Source: an uncultured Jannaschia sp. (lineage in GTDB: Bacteria; Pseudomonadota; Alphaproteobacteria; Rhodobacterales; Rhodobacteraceae). Taken from it: a stretch of 64,000 bases of DNA. Positions 7,735 to 15,551 of the stretch are shown one piece after another (position 1 is the stretch's first letter; each line of letters opens with the position of its first letter). The DNA lies in assembly GCF_947494055.1 (NCBI RefSeq), contig NZ_CANLTR010000003.1, positions 186,001-250,000 of the forward strand, given 5' to 3'. The notes beneath the pieces were generated by a model. It worked only from the letters and a program-made list of their open reading frames with translations, was not told where the DNA came from and searched no databases. The position numbers and the translations under genes were made by a program.

Positions 7735-8630
7735 CCGCCGAGATGCCGTGTCCCGCGCGTGCGGGCCAGCGCGATCTGCCGCATCCGTTCGCGGAACCGG
7801 GCCCGGTCCGGGGCGCTGAACTCGTTCACGCAGCGATGGCAGGCGATTCCGGCCTCGTAATCGGGGTGGCGGGTCTCCGCGACCGATAGCGGTCGGCGGC
7901 AGGCGTGACAGAGGACATGATCGCCGGGCCGCAATCCGTGCCCCACGCTGACCCGGTCGTCGAAGACGAAGCACCCGCCGCGCCACAGGCTCTCGGCTTC
8001 CGGCACGCGCGCGAGGTAGTCGAGGATGCCCCCGTCGAGATGCACGACATCCGCGACCCCGTCGGCCCGCAGGAACGCCGTGGCCTTCTCGCACCGGATG
8101 CCGCCCGTGCAGAACATCGCGACGCGCTTGCCCGAATGGGCCTCGCGATTGGCCGCCCACCATTCGGGGAACGCGCCGAACGTCTCCGTTCCCGGGTCGA
8201 CGGCGCCCGCGAAGCTGCCGATCGCGACCTCGTAGGCGTTCCGCGTGTCGATCACCACCGTGTCCGGATCGGCGATCACCGCGTTCCAGTCCTCGGCCGC
8301 GATCTTCCGGCCGACCGTCGTGGGGTCGAGGCCGGGCTGCCCCATCGTGACGATCTCCCGCTTGAGCCGGACGCGCATCTTCCCGAAGGGCAGCGTCGCG
8401 GCCTCGCTGAATCGCGGGGCAAGACCGGCGCAGCCGGGCAGGGCGCGCAGATGCGACAGCACGGCGGCCACCCCGTCGGCGCGGCCGGCGATCGTGCCGT
8501 TCAGGCCCTCCCGCGCCAGCAACAGGGTGCCCCGCACGCCCGACGCCGCGCAGACCTCCATGAGCGGTCCGCGCAGCGCGGCCGGGTCGGCGAAGGGCGT
8601 GAAGCGGTAGAGGGCGGCGACGGTGAACAC
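7731..8630 (-). CDS. trhO: TrhO, rhodanese-family tRNA uridine-34 hydroxylase
   Basis: A 299-residue protein with the TrhO (YceA) layout: an N-terminal ferredoxin-like domain starting V-F-T-V-A-A-L-Y-R-F, a rhodanese domain with catalytic C174 in M-F-C-T-G-G-I-R-C, and a C-terminal zinc-binding region (C241-x2-C244 and C264-x2-C267). TrhO makes 5-hydroxyuridine at the wobble position of tRNA with oxygen. The start is taken as the GTG at 8630 because the family usually begins at this point; the frame stays open upstream and no strong ribosome binding site is visible. Confidence 0.88.
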   Translation of the reverse strand: MFTVAALYRFTPFADPAALRGPLMEVCAASGVRGTLLLAREGLNGTIAGRADGVAAVLSHLRALPGCAGLAPRFSEAATLPFGKMRVRLKREIVTMGQPGLDPTTVGRKIAAEDWNAVIADPDTVVIDTRNAYEVAIGSFAGAVDPGTETFGAFPEWWAANREAHSGKRVAMFCTGGIRCEKATAFLRADGVADVVHLDGGILDYLARVPEAESLWRGGCFVFDDRVSVGHGLRPGDHVLCHACRRPLSVAETRHPDYEAGIACHRCVNEFSAPDRARFRERMRQIALARTRGTRHLGG

Positions 8631-8696
8631 GCCCGGCGAATAGGCGATTGCCCCCGCCGCCTCAACCGATAGGCTCGGGGCGCAAGGAGACCCGCC

Positions 8697-9293
8697 ATGA
8701 CCCGCGCCCTCATCGTGATCGACGTCCAGCTCGGCTTCTGCCCCGGCGGCAACCTCGCCGTGCCCGACGGTGGCGCCATCGTGCCGGGGATCAACGCGCT
8801 GATGCCCGAATTCCCGCATGTGATCCTGACGCAGGACTGGCACCCGGCGGGCCATTCCTCCTTCGCCTCCTCGCACGAGGGGCGCGCGCCCTACGACGTG
8901 GTCGACATGCCCTACGGTCCGCAGGTCCTCTGGCCCGACCACTGCATCCAGGGCAGCGTCGACGCCGCCTTCCACCCCGATCTCGACGCCGTCCGCGCCC
9001 GGGCCATCGTCCGCAAGGGCATGAACCCCGCCATCGACAGCTACTCCGCCTTCTTCGAGAACGACCACGCGACGCCGACCGGGCTCGACGGCCTGCTCCG
9101 CACCCTCGGCGTCACCGACCTGACGCTGGTCGGCCTCGCCCTCGACTTCTGCGTGAACTTCTCCGCAATCGACGCCGCGCGCCTCGGCTACGCCGTAACC
9201 GTGCGCGAGGACCTGACCCGCGCCATCGACCTCGACGGCTCCCGCGAGGCCGCCCGCGACGGCATGGCGGAGGCCGGCGTCACGCTCGCCTGA
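8697..9293 (+). CDS. pncA: Nicotinamidase
   Basis: A 198-residue isochorismatase-fold amidohydrolase. The catalytic triad is visible as D9 (V-I-D-V-Q), K107 (V-R-K-G-M-N) and C152 (A-L-D-F-C-V). Metal ligands are in D47-W-H49-P-A-G-H53. It converts nicotinamide to nicotinate in the cytosol. pncB lies 75 nt downstream on the same strand, so the pair encodes the Preiss-Handler entry of NAD salvage. A ribosome binding site (CAAGGAGA) precedes the ATG. Confidence 0.95.
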   Translation: MTRALIVIDVQLGFCPGGNLAVPDGGAIVPGINALMPEFPHVILTQDWHPAGHSSFASSHEGRAPYDVVDMPYGPQVLWPDHCIQGSVDAAFHPDLDAVRARAIVRKGMNPAIDSYSAFFENDHATPTGLDGLLRTLGVTDLTLVGLALDFCVNFSAIDAARLGYAVTVREDLTRAIDLDGSREAARDGMAEAGVTLA

Positions 9294-9368
9294 ACCCGCC
9301 CGGCGGAACACGCTTCCCCTCGCGCCCCCGCCTTGCTTTAACCCGTCACGCACGGCCCGGAGGGACAC

Positions 9369-10661
9369 ATGCAGGACATCGCCACGCGCGTCTGGAACCA
9401 CAAGTGGAAGATCGACCCGATCGTCCGCTCCCTGATCGACACCGACTTCTACAAGCTGCTGATGTGCCAGTCCGTGTTCCGCAACCGCCCGGACACGCAG
9501 GTCACCTTCTCCCTCATCAACCGCTCCGCCCATGTCCCCCTCGCGCGCCTCATCGACGAGGGGGAGCTGCGGGAGCAGCTCGACCACGTCCGCTCCCTGT
9601 CGCTGGCGCGCGGCGAATCCACCTGGCTTCGCGGCAACACCTTCTACGGCAAGCGCCAGATGTTCCGCCCAGATTTCATGGAATGGTTCGAGGCCCTGCG
9701 CCTGCCGCCCTACGATCTGCAGCGCGTGGGCGACCAGTACGAGCTCACCTTCGAGGGTGCCTGGCCCGAGGTCATGCTGTGGGAGATCCCGGCGCTGGCC
9801 ATCCTCATGGAACTCCGCTCCCGCGCCACGCTCGCCGATATGGGCCGGTTCGAGCTGCAGGTCCTCTACGCCCGCGCCATGACCCGCGTCTGGGAGAAGG
9901 TGGAGCGCCTGCGCAAGCTCCCTGACCTGCGCCTCGCCGATTTCGGCACGCGGCGGCGCCATTCTTTTCTCTGGCAGGACTGGTGCGTGCAAGCCCTGCG
10001 CGAGGGGCTGGGGAAGAACTTCGCCGGCACTTCGAACTGCCTCGTCGCCAAGAACCGCGACCTCGAGGCGATTGGCACCAACGCGCACGAGCTGCCGATG
10101 GTCTATTCCGCGCTGGCCGACGGCGATGCCGCGCTCGCCCGCGCGCCCTACGACGTGCTGGCCGACTGGCACGAGGAGCACGAGGGCAACCTGCGCATCA
10201 TCCTGCCCGACACCTACGGCACGCCCGGTTTTCTGGAGCGCGCGCCGGACTGGCTGGCGGGCTGGACCGGCATCCGCATCGATTCCGGCGACCCGGCCGA
10301 GGCGGCGGAGACGGCCATCGCCTGGTGGAAGTCCCGCGGCGAGGACCCGGCCACCAAGCTCATCATCTTCTCCGACGGCCTCGACGTGGAGCTCATCGAG
10401 ACCCTCCACACCCGCTTCCACGGCCGCGTCCGCCTGTCCTTCGGCTGGGGCACGCTGCTCACAAACGACTTCCGCGGACTGGCCCCGGAGGACGGGCTGG
10501 CCCCGTTCTCGCTGGTTTGTAAAGCCGTGGCGGCGGAGGGGAGGCCGACCGTCAAGCTCTCGGACAATCCCCGGAAGGCGATGGGACCGGAGCGGGAGGT
10601 GGCGCGCTACAAGCGGGTCTTCGGGGTGGGGGCGCAGGAAGCGTTGGAGGTGGTGGTTTAA
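9369..10661 (+). CDS. pncB: Nicotinate phosphoribosyltransferase
   Basis: A 430-residue enzyme that joins nicotinate and PRPP to give nicotinate mononucleotide with ATP hydrolysis. Family motifs include L-I-D-T-D-F-Y-K-L near the N-terminus, F-G-T-R-R-R-H-S-F, the active-site histidine in T-N-A-H-E-L-P-M and I-R-I-D-S-G-D. It follows pncA as the second step of NAD salvage. It is GC-rich like the rest of the chromosome (44 of 60 bases are G or C in the line starting at 10201), and composition drops sharply right after its stop codon, marking the left edge of the AT-rich island. Confidence 0.95.
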   Translation: MQDIATRVWNHKWKIDPIVRSLIDTDFYKLLMCQSVFRNRPDTQVTFSLINRSAHVPLARLIDEGELREQLDHVRSLSLARGESTWLRGNTFYGKRQMFRPDFMEWFEALRLPPYDLQRVGDQYELTFEGAWPEVMLWEIPALAILMELRSRATLADMGRFELQVLYARAMTRVWEKVERLRKLPDLRLADFGTRRRHSFLWQDWCVQALREGLGKNFAGTSNCLVAKNRDLEAIGTNAHELPMVYSALADGDAALARAPYDVLADWHEEHEGNLRIILPDTYGTPGFLERAPDWLAGWTGIRIDSGDPAEAAETAIAWWKSRGEDPATKLIIFSDGLDVELIETLHTRFHGRVRLSFGWGTLLTNDFRGLAPEDGLAPFSLVCKAVAAEGRPTVKLSDNPRKAMGPEREVARYKRVFGVGAQEALEVVV

Positions 10662-12960
10662 GAAGAAATGCCGCGTGCTGCTACTACTATTGGTTCAGAA
10701 GAGACAGATGGCGAAGAAATTATGTCGATAGCCTGTTTTCGAAGCTGACGGTTAGCCGCATAGGATCTTTTGCCTTGTCGCCCATTTTGAATTGCAAATC
10801 CATACCTTACAAGGAGATCGATAATTTCGGGGCAATCATGCGGCTGCGATGATCTAAGCCACGCAGAAGAGCGCTTTCAAGCCGTCCGCTTCCGGACTGA
10901 AGGTAAATTTTTCTAAGACTAACAATCAGCACTCTCAAGCCTAGCGGAAGTTCAGTGTCGAGAATATGATCCGCAGTCTCGAAAAAACCTCCAAAATCAT
11001 CGACATCGCAAGATACGAACTGATCTTGCGATAAATCGAACTCATTCAACCTGCCCTCTAAATAGCCGATAAGGCAGCCGCGAAAAACAACGTTAGAGTA
11101 AAATTCATCTGGTTGCGGCAGAGTCAGCCTTGAAATGATTGAGTCAACGAAGGTAAACTGCGCGCCATCGAACTCCTCGTTGGACAGATCAATATGGTTA
11201 ACTTGTATGCCTTGAAGGGTCAAACTAGGCTTACTACCCCCACCTCTACAGATCAAAACTGCTATGTCAAAAGCTACTTGATTTTTTTCTACCTGCATAG
11301 CGTATTCTAAGGCTGCTCTGACTACACCAGCATCCGTTTTCCTTACCTTCAAATCAGCATTTGACACAAGTAATCCTAAGTCAGAAACAGGTTCACTTAC
11401 GTCTTCGTGCTCCGATTGTAAGAACCCGTCGCCATACGGCGAGCGAACGTAATCTGAAAGTGCAATACCTGCACAAGCATTTTGAAAATCTTCATCAATA
11501 AAGCTGCGGTTTCCCTCCTGATCACTCGCTACTCCGAGCCCCGGAAGCCGCAAAAGTAAGTTCCTATCTTCTTCTAAAATAGAATTCCCAGTAATTGCTA
11601 GAAACACAGACTCAATCTCTGTCTGGGAGAAGCTCTTTTGACCGAGTGGCGTCTGGCGGGCTCGCACCGCAAGACCGCCTAGAAATCTTTTCATCGTTTC
11701 AGCGTCTACGCCTTCAGATTGACCCGCTTCACGAGAGAATATCATCTCCATAAGGTTCAACCACGTTGCGCCTCGCTGAATGTCTCCATCGGCCTGCTGT
11801 TCCGTAATTTTTTCAAGTATTCTAGACGATGCAAGATAGGTCAAAAGCAAAGGGCGGCTCGGTAGCCAGTCAGGTAGAGCCGAGCTTAGCCCTTTCTTTT
11901 TAAGAAAAAGCTCAGCTTGAGCTTCATCAAACGGTTGAAGCTCTAACTCGCAGAAGCTATCCGATTTAAGACCTAAAGCACTTCGAAGTTCGCTTCTAGA
12001 GTCGAAGTATCCATCTCGACCAACGAGTATAACGCCGCATCGTTGTGGTGTACCGTCAATCAAAGCTCGAACGCCTTGGTGAACACGTTTGCGGTATTCG
12101 CGAAGCTTTCTGATATCGCCAGTCCAGCCTCGTGTCGATATTTCATCAAAGCCGTCGATTAACAGATCGACGTAACCAGCTCCCCATGCCTTAACTAAAC
12201 CTTGAGGGTCAACTCCGATATTTCGAGCGTGGCGCTCCAGTATTTCTTCTGGGTAGTCTTGACTATTGTGTTGGCGAAGATTGATTGCAACCGGCGTTCT
12301 GAAATAGCTTCCTGTTCGTGAATCGTCCTTTAGCTTGAAGAACAGTTCACGTAAAAGCATACTCTTCCCCAATCCATAGCCTGATGTTACAATATATCTT
12401 TGACCTTGTTTTATATTTCGACTCAGTTCGTCCACTGAAATATTAATTTGGCTATCAATAGTTGAAATCGTAGGTTCTACATAATCGTTCCGTGGGATCT
12501 CGTAGCCTTTTTCAAAATGATCATAGACACTGCCAAAAGGTCGATTTGATCGGCACTGGATGTACTCTACGGTATCGAATAGCTTTCCCCGTAATGAACT
12601 AAAGCTTATTAACCAAACAGTATTAAAGCGTGCGTATTGCTTCGCTGCGTCTCTTTGATCGGCTGTAGGTTCCTGTTCAGTAACGACATACCCCTTAGCC
12701 ATATTACCTGCGGTTCTGCACTTTCGTACGAGATCGTGCGTTTTTTTGAGGTCATTCTCAGCTTTTAAGTTACTCTTTCCGGTTGTTGCTTCGACAACCG
12801 TGATAAAATCGCCGTTCCAAAACACACCGTCTCTTTCTCGGCCTCCAACATTTGTAGCGCCCTGCGTTTCTGAGCCCCCAAACAAGCGCCGGGCAACGCG
12901 AATGACTTCGTCCTCGAAGGCTTGATGGTCTGGATTTGTCATTTGCGCCTTCTTGTTCGT
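10662..12960. mobile_element. AT-rich accessory island carrying one gene
   Basis: Base composition changes abruptly after pncB and recovers in arfB. Hand counts give 29/60 G+C in the line at 10921 and 21/60 in the line at 12361, against 44/60 inside pncB. The segment holds a single long ORF on minus plus 145 nt of AT-rich non-coding DNA at 10662-10806. I saw no integrase, transposase, tRNA target or terminal repeat, so the mode of arrival is unknown. Confidence 0.7.
10807..12942 (-). CDS. Nuclease-like/NACHT STAND NTPase, probable anti-phage defence protein
   Basis: A 711-residue protein in four parts. Residues 1-130 resemble a restriction-endonuclease-like (PD-(D/E)xK/Mrr-type) domain with E11, R-D38-G-V and V-V-E51-A-T, where the usual lysine is threonine. 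Residues 165-400 form a NACHT-type NTPase: Walker A S-G-Y-G-L-G-K193-S, Walker B L-I-D263-G-F-D-E and a sensor-like V-G-R-D-G-Y-F. Residues 400-560 are helical, including F-I-D-E-D-F-Q. Residues about 575-650 look like degenerate pentapeptide repeats. Such signal-transducing NTPases commonly act in phage defence by sensing a phage protein and triggering an effector. AAGG lies 7 nt before the ATG. Composition and codon use are foreign to the flanks. The exact family is not assigned; defence is inferred. Confidence 0.8.
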   Translation of the reverse strand: MTNPDHQAFEDEVIRVARRLFGGSETQGATNVGGRERDGVFWNGDFITVVEATTGKSNLKAENDLKKTHDLVRKCRTAGNMAKGYVVTEQEPTADQRDAAKQYARFNTVWLISFSSLRGKLFDTVEYIQCRSNRPFGSVYDHFEKGYEIPRNDYVEPTISTIDSQINISVDELSRNIKQGQRYIVTSGYGLGKSMLLRELFFKLKDDSRTGSYFRTPVAINLRQHNSQDYPEEILERHARNIGVDPQGLVKAWGAGYVDLLIDGFDEISTRGWTGDIRKLREYRKRVHQGVRALIDGTPQRCGVILVGRDGYFDSRSELRSALGLKSDSFCELELQPFDEAQAELFLKKKGLSSALPDWLPSRPLLLTYLASSRILEKITEQQADGDIQRGATWLNLMEMIFSREAGQSEGVDAETMKRFLGGLAVRARQTPLGQKSFSQTEIESVFLAITGNSILEEDRNLLLRLPGLGVASDQEGNRSFIDEDFQNACAGIALSDYVRSPYGDGFLQSEHEDVSEPVSDLGLLVSNADLKVRKTDAGVVRAALEYAMQVEKNQVAFDIAVLICRGGGSKPSLTLQGIQVNHIDLSNEEFDGAQFTFVDSIISRLTLPQPDEFYSNVVFRGCLIGYLEGRLNEFDLSQDQFVSCDVDDFGGFFETADHILDTELPLGLRVLIVSLRKIYLQSGSGRLESALLRGLDHRSRMIAPKLSISL

Positions 12961-12981
12961 TGTCGTGTGATTCGATTATTT

Positions 12982-13404
12982 TTATCGAAAGCTGGCCGGG
13001 TTTCGAAGAGTCTTGATTTCCGCGCGCCGCTTCTTCGCTTCCAGCCGCTTGCGCTTCTGGTTGGCCGAGACGCGCGTCTTCACCCGCTTCTTCGGCGCCA
13101 CGCTCGCCGCCCGCAGGAGCGCCGCGAGCCGGTCGCGGGCGATCTCGCGGTTGCGGGTCTGGGAGCGTTCCTCGGAGACCTGGATCACCACCGCCCCGTC
13201 CTTGGTCCAGCGCCGCCCGGCCAGCCGCCGGAGCCGCGCCTTCACCGGGCCGGGCAGGGCCGGGGAGCGCTCCGCCTCGAAGCGCAGCTCCACCGCCGAG
13301 GACACCTTGTTGACGTTCTGCCCGCCCGGCCCGGAGGCGCGCACGAACTGCTCCGTCATCTCCCAGTCCTGGATCTCGATCTGCGGGGTCACGTGAAGCG
13401 GCAC
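12982..13404 (-). CDS. arfB: ArfB, alternative ribosome-rescue factor
   Basis: About 140 residues of an RF1-like hydrolase domain with the catalytic motif S-G-P-G-G-Q-N-V-N-K, a W-T-K-D-G-A segment, and the basic C-terminal tail (K-K-R-V-K-T-R, K-R-K-R-L-E-A-K-K-R) that enters the empty mRNA channel. ArfB releases peptides from stalled ribosomes. No ATG fits the family N-terminus (H-V-T-P-Q-I-E-I); the GTG at 13404 is the best choice, with GAGGA about 13 nt upstream. smpB, the trans-translation partner, also lies in this window at 19250. Confidence 0.85.
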   Translation of the reverse strand: MPLHVTPQIEIQDWEMTEQFVRASGPGGQNVNKVSSAVELRFEAERSPALPGPVKARLRRLAGRRWTKDGAVVIQVSEERSQTRNREIARDRLAALLRAASVAPKKRVKTRVSANQKRKRLEAKKRRAEIKTLRNPASFR

Positions 13405-13449
13405 GGGCGGAGCGACATCCTCGTCGGGGGCGGGGGGCGTGTGACACGG

Positions 13450-13482
13450 CCATAACACAGCCGTAACACAGCCGTAACACGC
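13450..13482. repeat. Three tandem 11-bp repeats upstream of arfB
   Basis: Three direct copies, CCATAACACAG, CCGTAACACAG and CCGTAACACGC, occur back to back 46 nt before the proposed arfB start. The spacing is about one helical turn, so they could be an operator array. They are too few and short for CRISPR. Confidence 0.6.
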
Positions 13483-13554
13483 GGCGAACACGGGGTTTGA
13501 GGGGGGTCCACGGGCCGCGTCAGGCGCCCGTCGGAGGCGCGGATCGGGGGCATC

Positions 13555-13596
13555 CGAAAACGAAAGAAGGCCGCTCCTCGACACGGGAACGGCCTT
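13555..13596 (-). terminator. Intrinsic terminator after the 18-codon ORF
   Basis: On minus, AAGGCCG (13596-13590), a 16-nt loop and CGGCCTT (13573-13567) form a stem followed by a T-rich tract (TTTCGTTTTC). A second hairpin, GGCGGGTC with GACCCCGCC (13611-13639), lies just before it. Together they end the short transcript that starts after yhhQ. Confidence 0.6.
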
Positions 13597-13665
13597 CCGA
13601 AAGTTCAGGAGGCGGGGTCGGTTAGGTCATTGACCCGCCACGGAAATAAGTGCCGAGGGGCTGCC

Positions 13666-13722
13666 CTAGACACGGCCCTCCGAAGTTGTCCCGACCGCAT
13701 TCTCCACCATCTTTCTAGACAC
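13666..13722 (-). CDS. 18-codon ORF with 14-nt perfect anti-SD complement
   Basis: A GTG-started ORF of 18 codons reads M-S-R-K-M-V-E-N-A-V-G-T-T-S-E-G-R-V and ends with TAG. It is preceded by AAAGGAGGTGATCC (13737-13724), the exact complement of the last 14 nt of 16S rRNA, with GGAGG 7 nt from the GTG. The ORF is followed by a hairpin and an intrinsic terminator before arfB, so it seems to be a separate short unit. A TTGACC -35-like element lies just after the yhhQ stop, but I see no good -10. It may be a leader peptide, an independent micropeptide, or an RNA whose job is to bind ribosomes. I do not recognise it. Confidence 0.5.
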   Translation of the reverse strand: MSRKMVENAVGTTSEGRV

Positions 13723-13793
13723 TGGATCACCTCCTTTCGCTGGGTTGTCGATACGCCGGACCTTGCCATAGATTTCGTACCGGTCAACCCCCC

Positions 13794-14432
13794 TCACACC
13801 ATCCGTCGCCGAAACTTCATGACCACAACCCGGAACGGCACCAGCGCCACCAGCGCCACCCCGAGCTTCACGGTCCAGTCCGCCAGCGCCAGCGCCACCC
13901 AGAGCGGCCCGAACGCCGTCCCCTCCTGCGCCCAGGCCACGTCGCCCCACGCGGCCGGCAGCGCCACGAAGCCGGCGAAGGCGATCGAGAAGAACAGTGC
14001 CGTGTCCACCACCGAGCCGATGATGGATGATGCGAGCGGCGCCACGAACCAGCGCCGGTCGCGCAGGCGGGAGAACACGCCGAGGTCGATGAGCTGCGCC
14101 GCGAGGAACGCCGTGGCTGAGGCGAGCGCGATGCGCAGGGTCACCAGCGGGCCGAACTCGCCCATGATCTGCGTGCCGACGAGCGAGCAGAGAAGGCCGG
14201 TCGCGAAGCCGGCGAAGACGACCTTTCGCGCCGCGTCCGGTCCCTGCAGGCGATTGGTCAGGTCGGTGACGAGGAAGGCTAGCGGGTAGCTGAACGCACC
14301 CCAAGTGAGCCAGCCGTCGGCGATTAGGAACTGCACGCCGATATTGGAGGCGACGACGATGACGGCCATCGCGGCGATGGCGGGAAGGAGAGACATTCCG
14401 GATACCCGTTTTGACATGGTGGTCGGAGACAT
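13794..14432 (-). CDS. yhhQ: Queuosine precursor transporter (YhhQ/VUT family)
   Basis: A 212-residue inner-membrane protein with about six hydrophobic segments and the family signature Y-P-L-A-F-L-V-T-D-L-T-N-R near residue 55. YhhQ/QPTR imports queuosine precursors such as preQ0 and preQ1. Starts at 14432, 14417 and 14396 are all possible and none has a convincing ribosome binding site; the longest is listed. It follows the FAD oxidase gene by 23 nt on the same strand, placing two tRNA-wobble-modification functions side by side. Confidence 0.85.
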   Translation of the reverse strand: MSPTTMSKRVSGMSLLPAIAAMAVIVVASNIGVQFLIADGWLTWGAFSYPLAFLVTDLTNRLQGPDAARKVVFAGFATGLLCSLVGTQIMGEFGPLVTLRIALASATAFLAAQLIDLGVFSRLRDRRWFVAPLASSIIGSVVDTALFFSIAFAGFVALPAAWGDVAWAQEGTAFGPLWVALALADWTVKLGVALVALVPFRVVVMKFRRRMV

Positions 14433-14455
14433 GGCCCCGAAAGGCAGCCCGCCCT

Positions 14456-15496
14456 CTAATCCGCGCCGGACCAGGGCGCAAGTCCGGCCGTCGAGAACGC
14501 CTCCGGGATCCTGTCGTGGCCCTCGAGAATCAGGTCCGCCATCACCTCCGCCACCTTCGGTGCCATCCCGAAACCGATCTTGAAGCCCCCGTTGGCGATG
14601 AAGTGTTCCGGTCGCCCGGGCCAGGCCCCAAGAAGCGGCGCGCGCGAGCGGGCGCGCGGACGGATGCCGGCCCAGCGTTGCAGAACGCCCGCGTGAGCGA
14701 GGTCAGGCACCGCGGCGCGGGCGCCCACGAGGAGGGCGTCGAGCCGTGCGTCCGTGCCCGCGTCATCGAAGTCGCGTTCGGTGGTGGAGCCGACGGCCGT
14801 CGTCCCGTCGGCATGCGGCACGACATGTAACCCGTCCACGAAGAGTTGCGGCCGGTCTCGCCGGTCGAGATCGAGGAGCACTGCCTGCCCCTTCACGCCC
14901 ACGCCCGCGGTCCGGCCCTGCGCGTCCGAGAGCGTTCCGAGGCCCTGCCACCCTGTCGCGTGAAGGACTGCGCCGCTCGTCGGGCCCGTGGAGACGATCT
15001 CCGCACCCTGCGCGTCGAGCGCCCGTTCGAGCGCATCGCAGGCACGCGCGGGATGGATGCGGGCGGAGAGCGTGTCGCGGATCACGCGGGGCGTGCCGGG
15101 CGACCACGCCTCCGGCGCCGGCTCGACCTGCCACGTCGCAGCGCCGCGCCAGAGGTGCCGTGCCCCCTCGGCCCGGTCTGCCGCGAGCGCTTCCGCCGCC
15201 GCGTCGGAAATCGGCTGCAGGCGGCCCGTGCGCGCGTAGCCGGGATCGCCGCCGCCCGCCGCCGCGACCTCGGCCCACCAGGCTTCGGACATCAGCAGGC
15301 TGTCGAGCTGGAACGCCTTCTTCGCGTTCCATTGCTCCGGCACGTGCGGCGCAAGCGCCCCGACGATGCCGCCGGAGGCGCCGGACGCGACGCCGTTGGG
15401 GTCGATCACGCGCACCCGCGCTCCGCGTCGAGCCATCGCCCAGGCGCAGGACAGGCCGAAAATGCCGGCCCCGAGGATCGTCGCGTCGATTGCCAA
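14456..15496 (-). CDS. FAD-dependent oxidoreductase, likely the MnmC oxidase half
   Basis: A 346-residue DAO-family flavoprotein with the dinucleotide motif G-A-G-I-F-G at residues 9-14 and the C-terminal G-I-R-P-R-A-R-S-R-A-P-L-L-G and N-G-G-F-K-I-G-F-G-M-A-P regions. It is divergent from mnmD with 55 nt between. In enterobacteria MnmC fuses an MnmD-like methyltransferase to an FAD domain that removes carboxymethyl from cmnm5U34 of tRNA. This separate FAD protein beside separate MnmD therefore probably supplies the oxidase step. Glycine or D-amino-acid oxidase is the alternative. Confidence 0.75.
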   Translation of the reverse strand: MAIDATILGAGIFGLSCAWAMARRGARVRVIDPNGVASGASGGIVGALAPHVPEQWNAKKAFQLDSLLMSEAWWAEVAAAGGGDPGYARTGRLQPISDAAAEALAADRAEGARHLWRGAATWQVEPAPEAWSPGTPRVIRDTLSARIHPARACDALERALDAQGAEIVSTGPTSGAVLHATGWQGLGTLSDAQGRTAGVGVKGQAVLLDLDRRDRPQLFVDGLHVVPHADGTTAVGSTTERDFDDAGTDARLDALLVGARAAVPDLAHAGVLQRWAGIRPRARSRAPLLGAWPGRPEHFIANGGFKIGFGMAPKVAEVMADLILEGHDRIPEAFSTAGLAPWSGAD

Positions 15497-15551
15497 AGCC
15501 GGTCCTTCGCGTCATGCCGTCGGTTCGATCGCACGGCGAATAGGGCAGGGG

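Noticed and set aside
7731-10421. Very long minus-strand reading frame (about 896 codons) through pncA and pncB
   Set aside because: Only the trhO part has family motifs. The rest is an antisense shadow caused by high GC.
10662-10806. Integrase or IS remnants next to the AT-rich gene
   Set aside because: No ORF, inverted repeat or target duplication could be seen in this 145-nt stretch.
13450-13482. Possible CRISPR array
   Set aside because: Only three 11-bp units without spacers and no cas genes.
13721-13738. Plus strand reads CTGGATCACCTCCTTTCG, like the 3' end of 16S rRNA
   Set aside because: Similarity stops after about 17 nt and no further rRNA is present. It is better explained as the minus-strand Shine-Dalgarno of the 18-codon ORF.
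13605-13787. 60-codon minus-strand ORF over the same region
   Set aside because: It has no ribosome binding site and runs through the hairpins. The 18-codon frame is placed correctly behind the strong Shine-Dalgarno.
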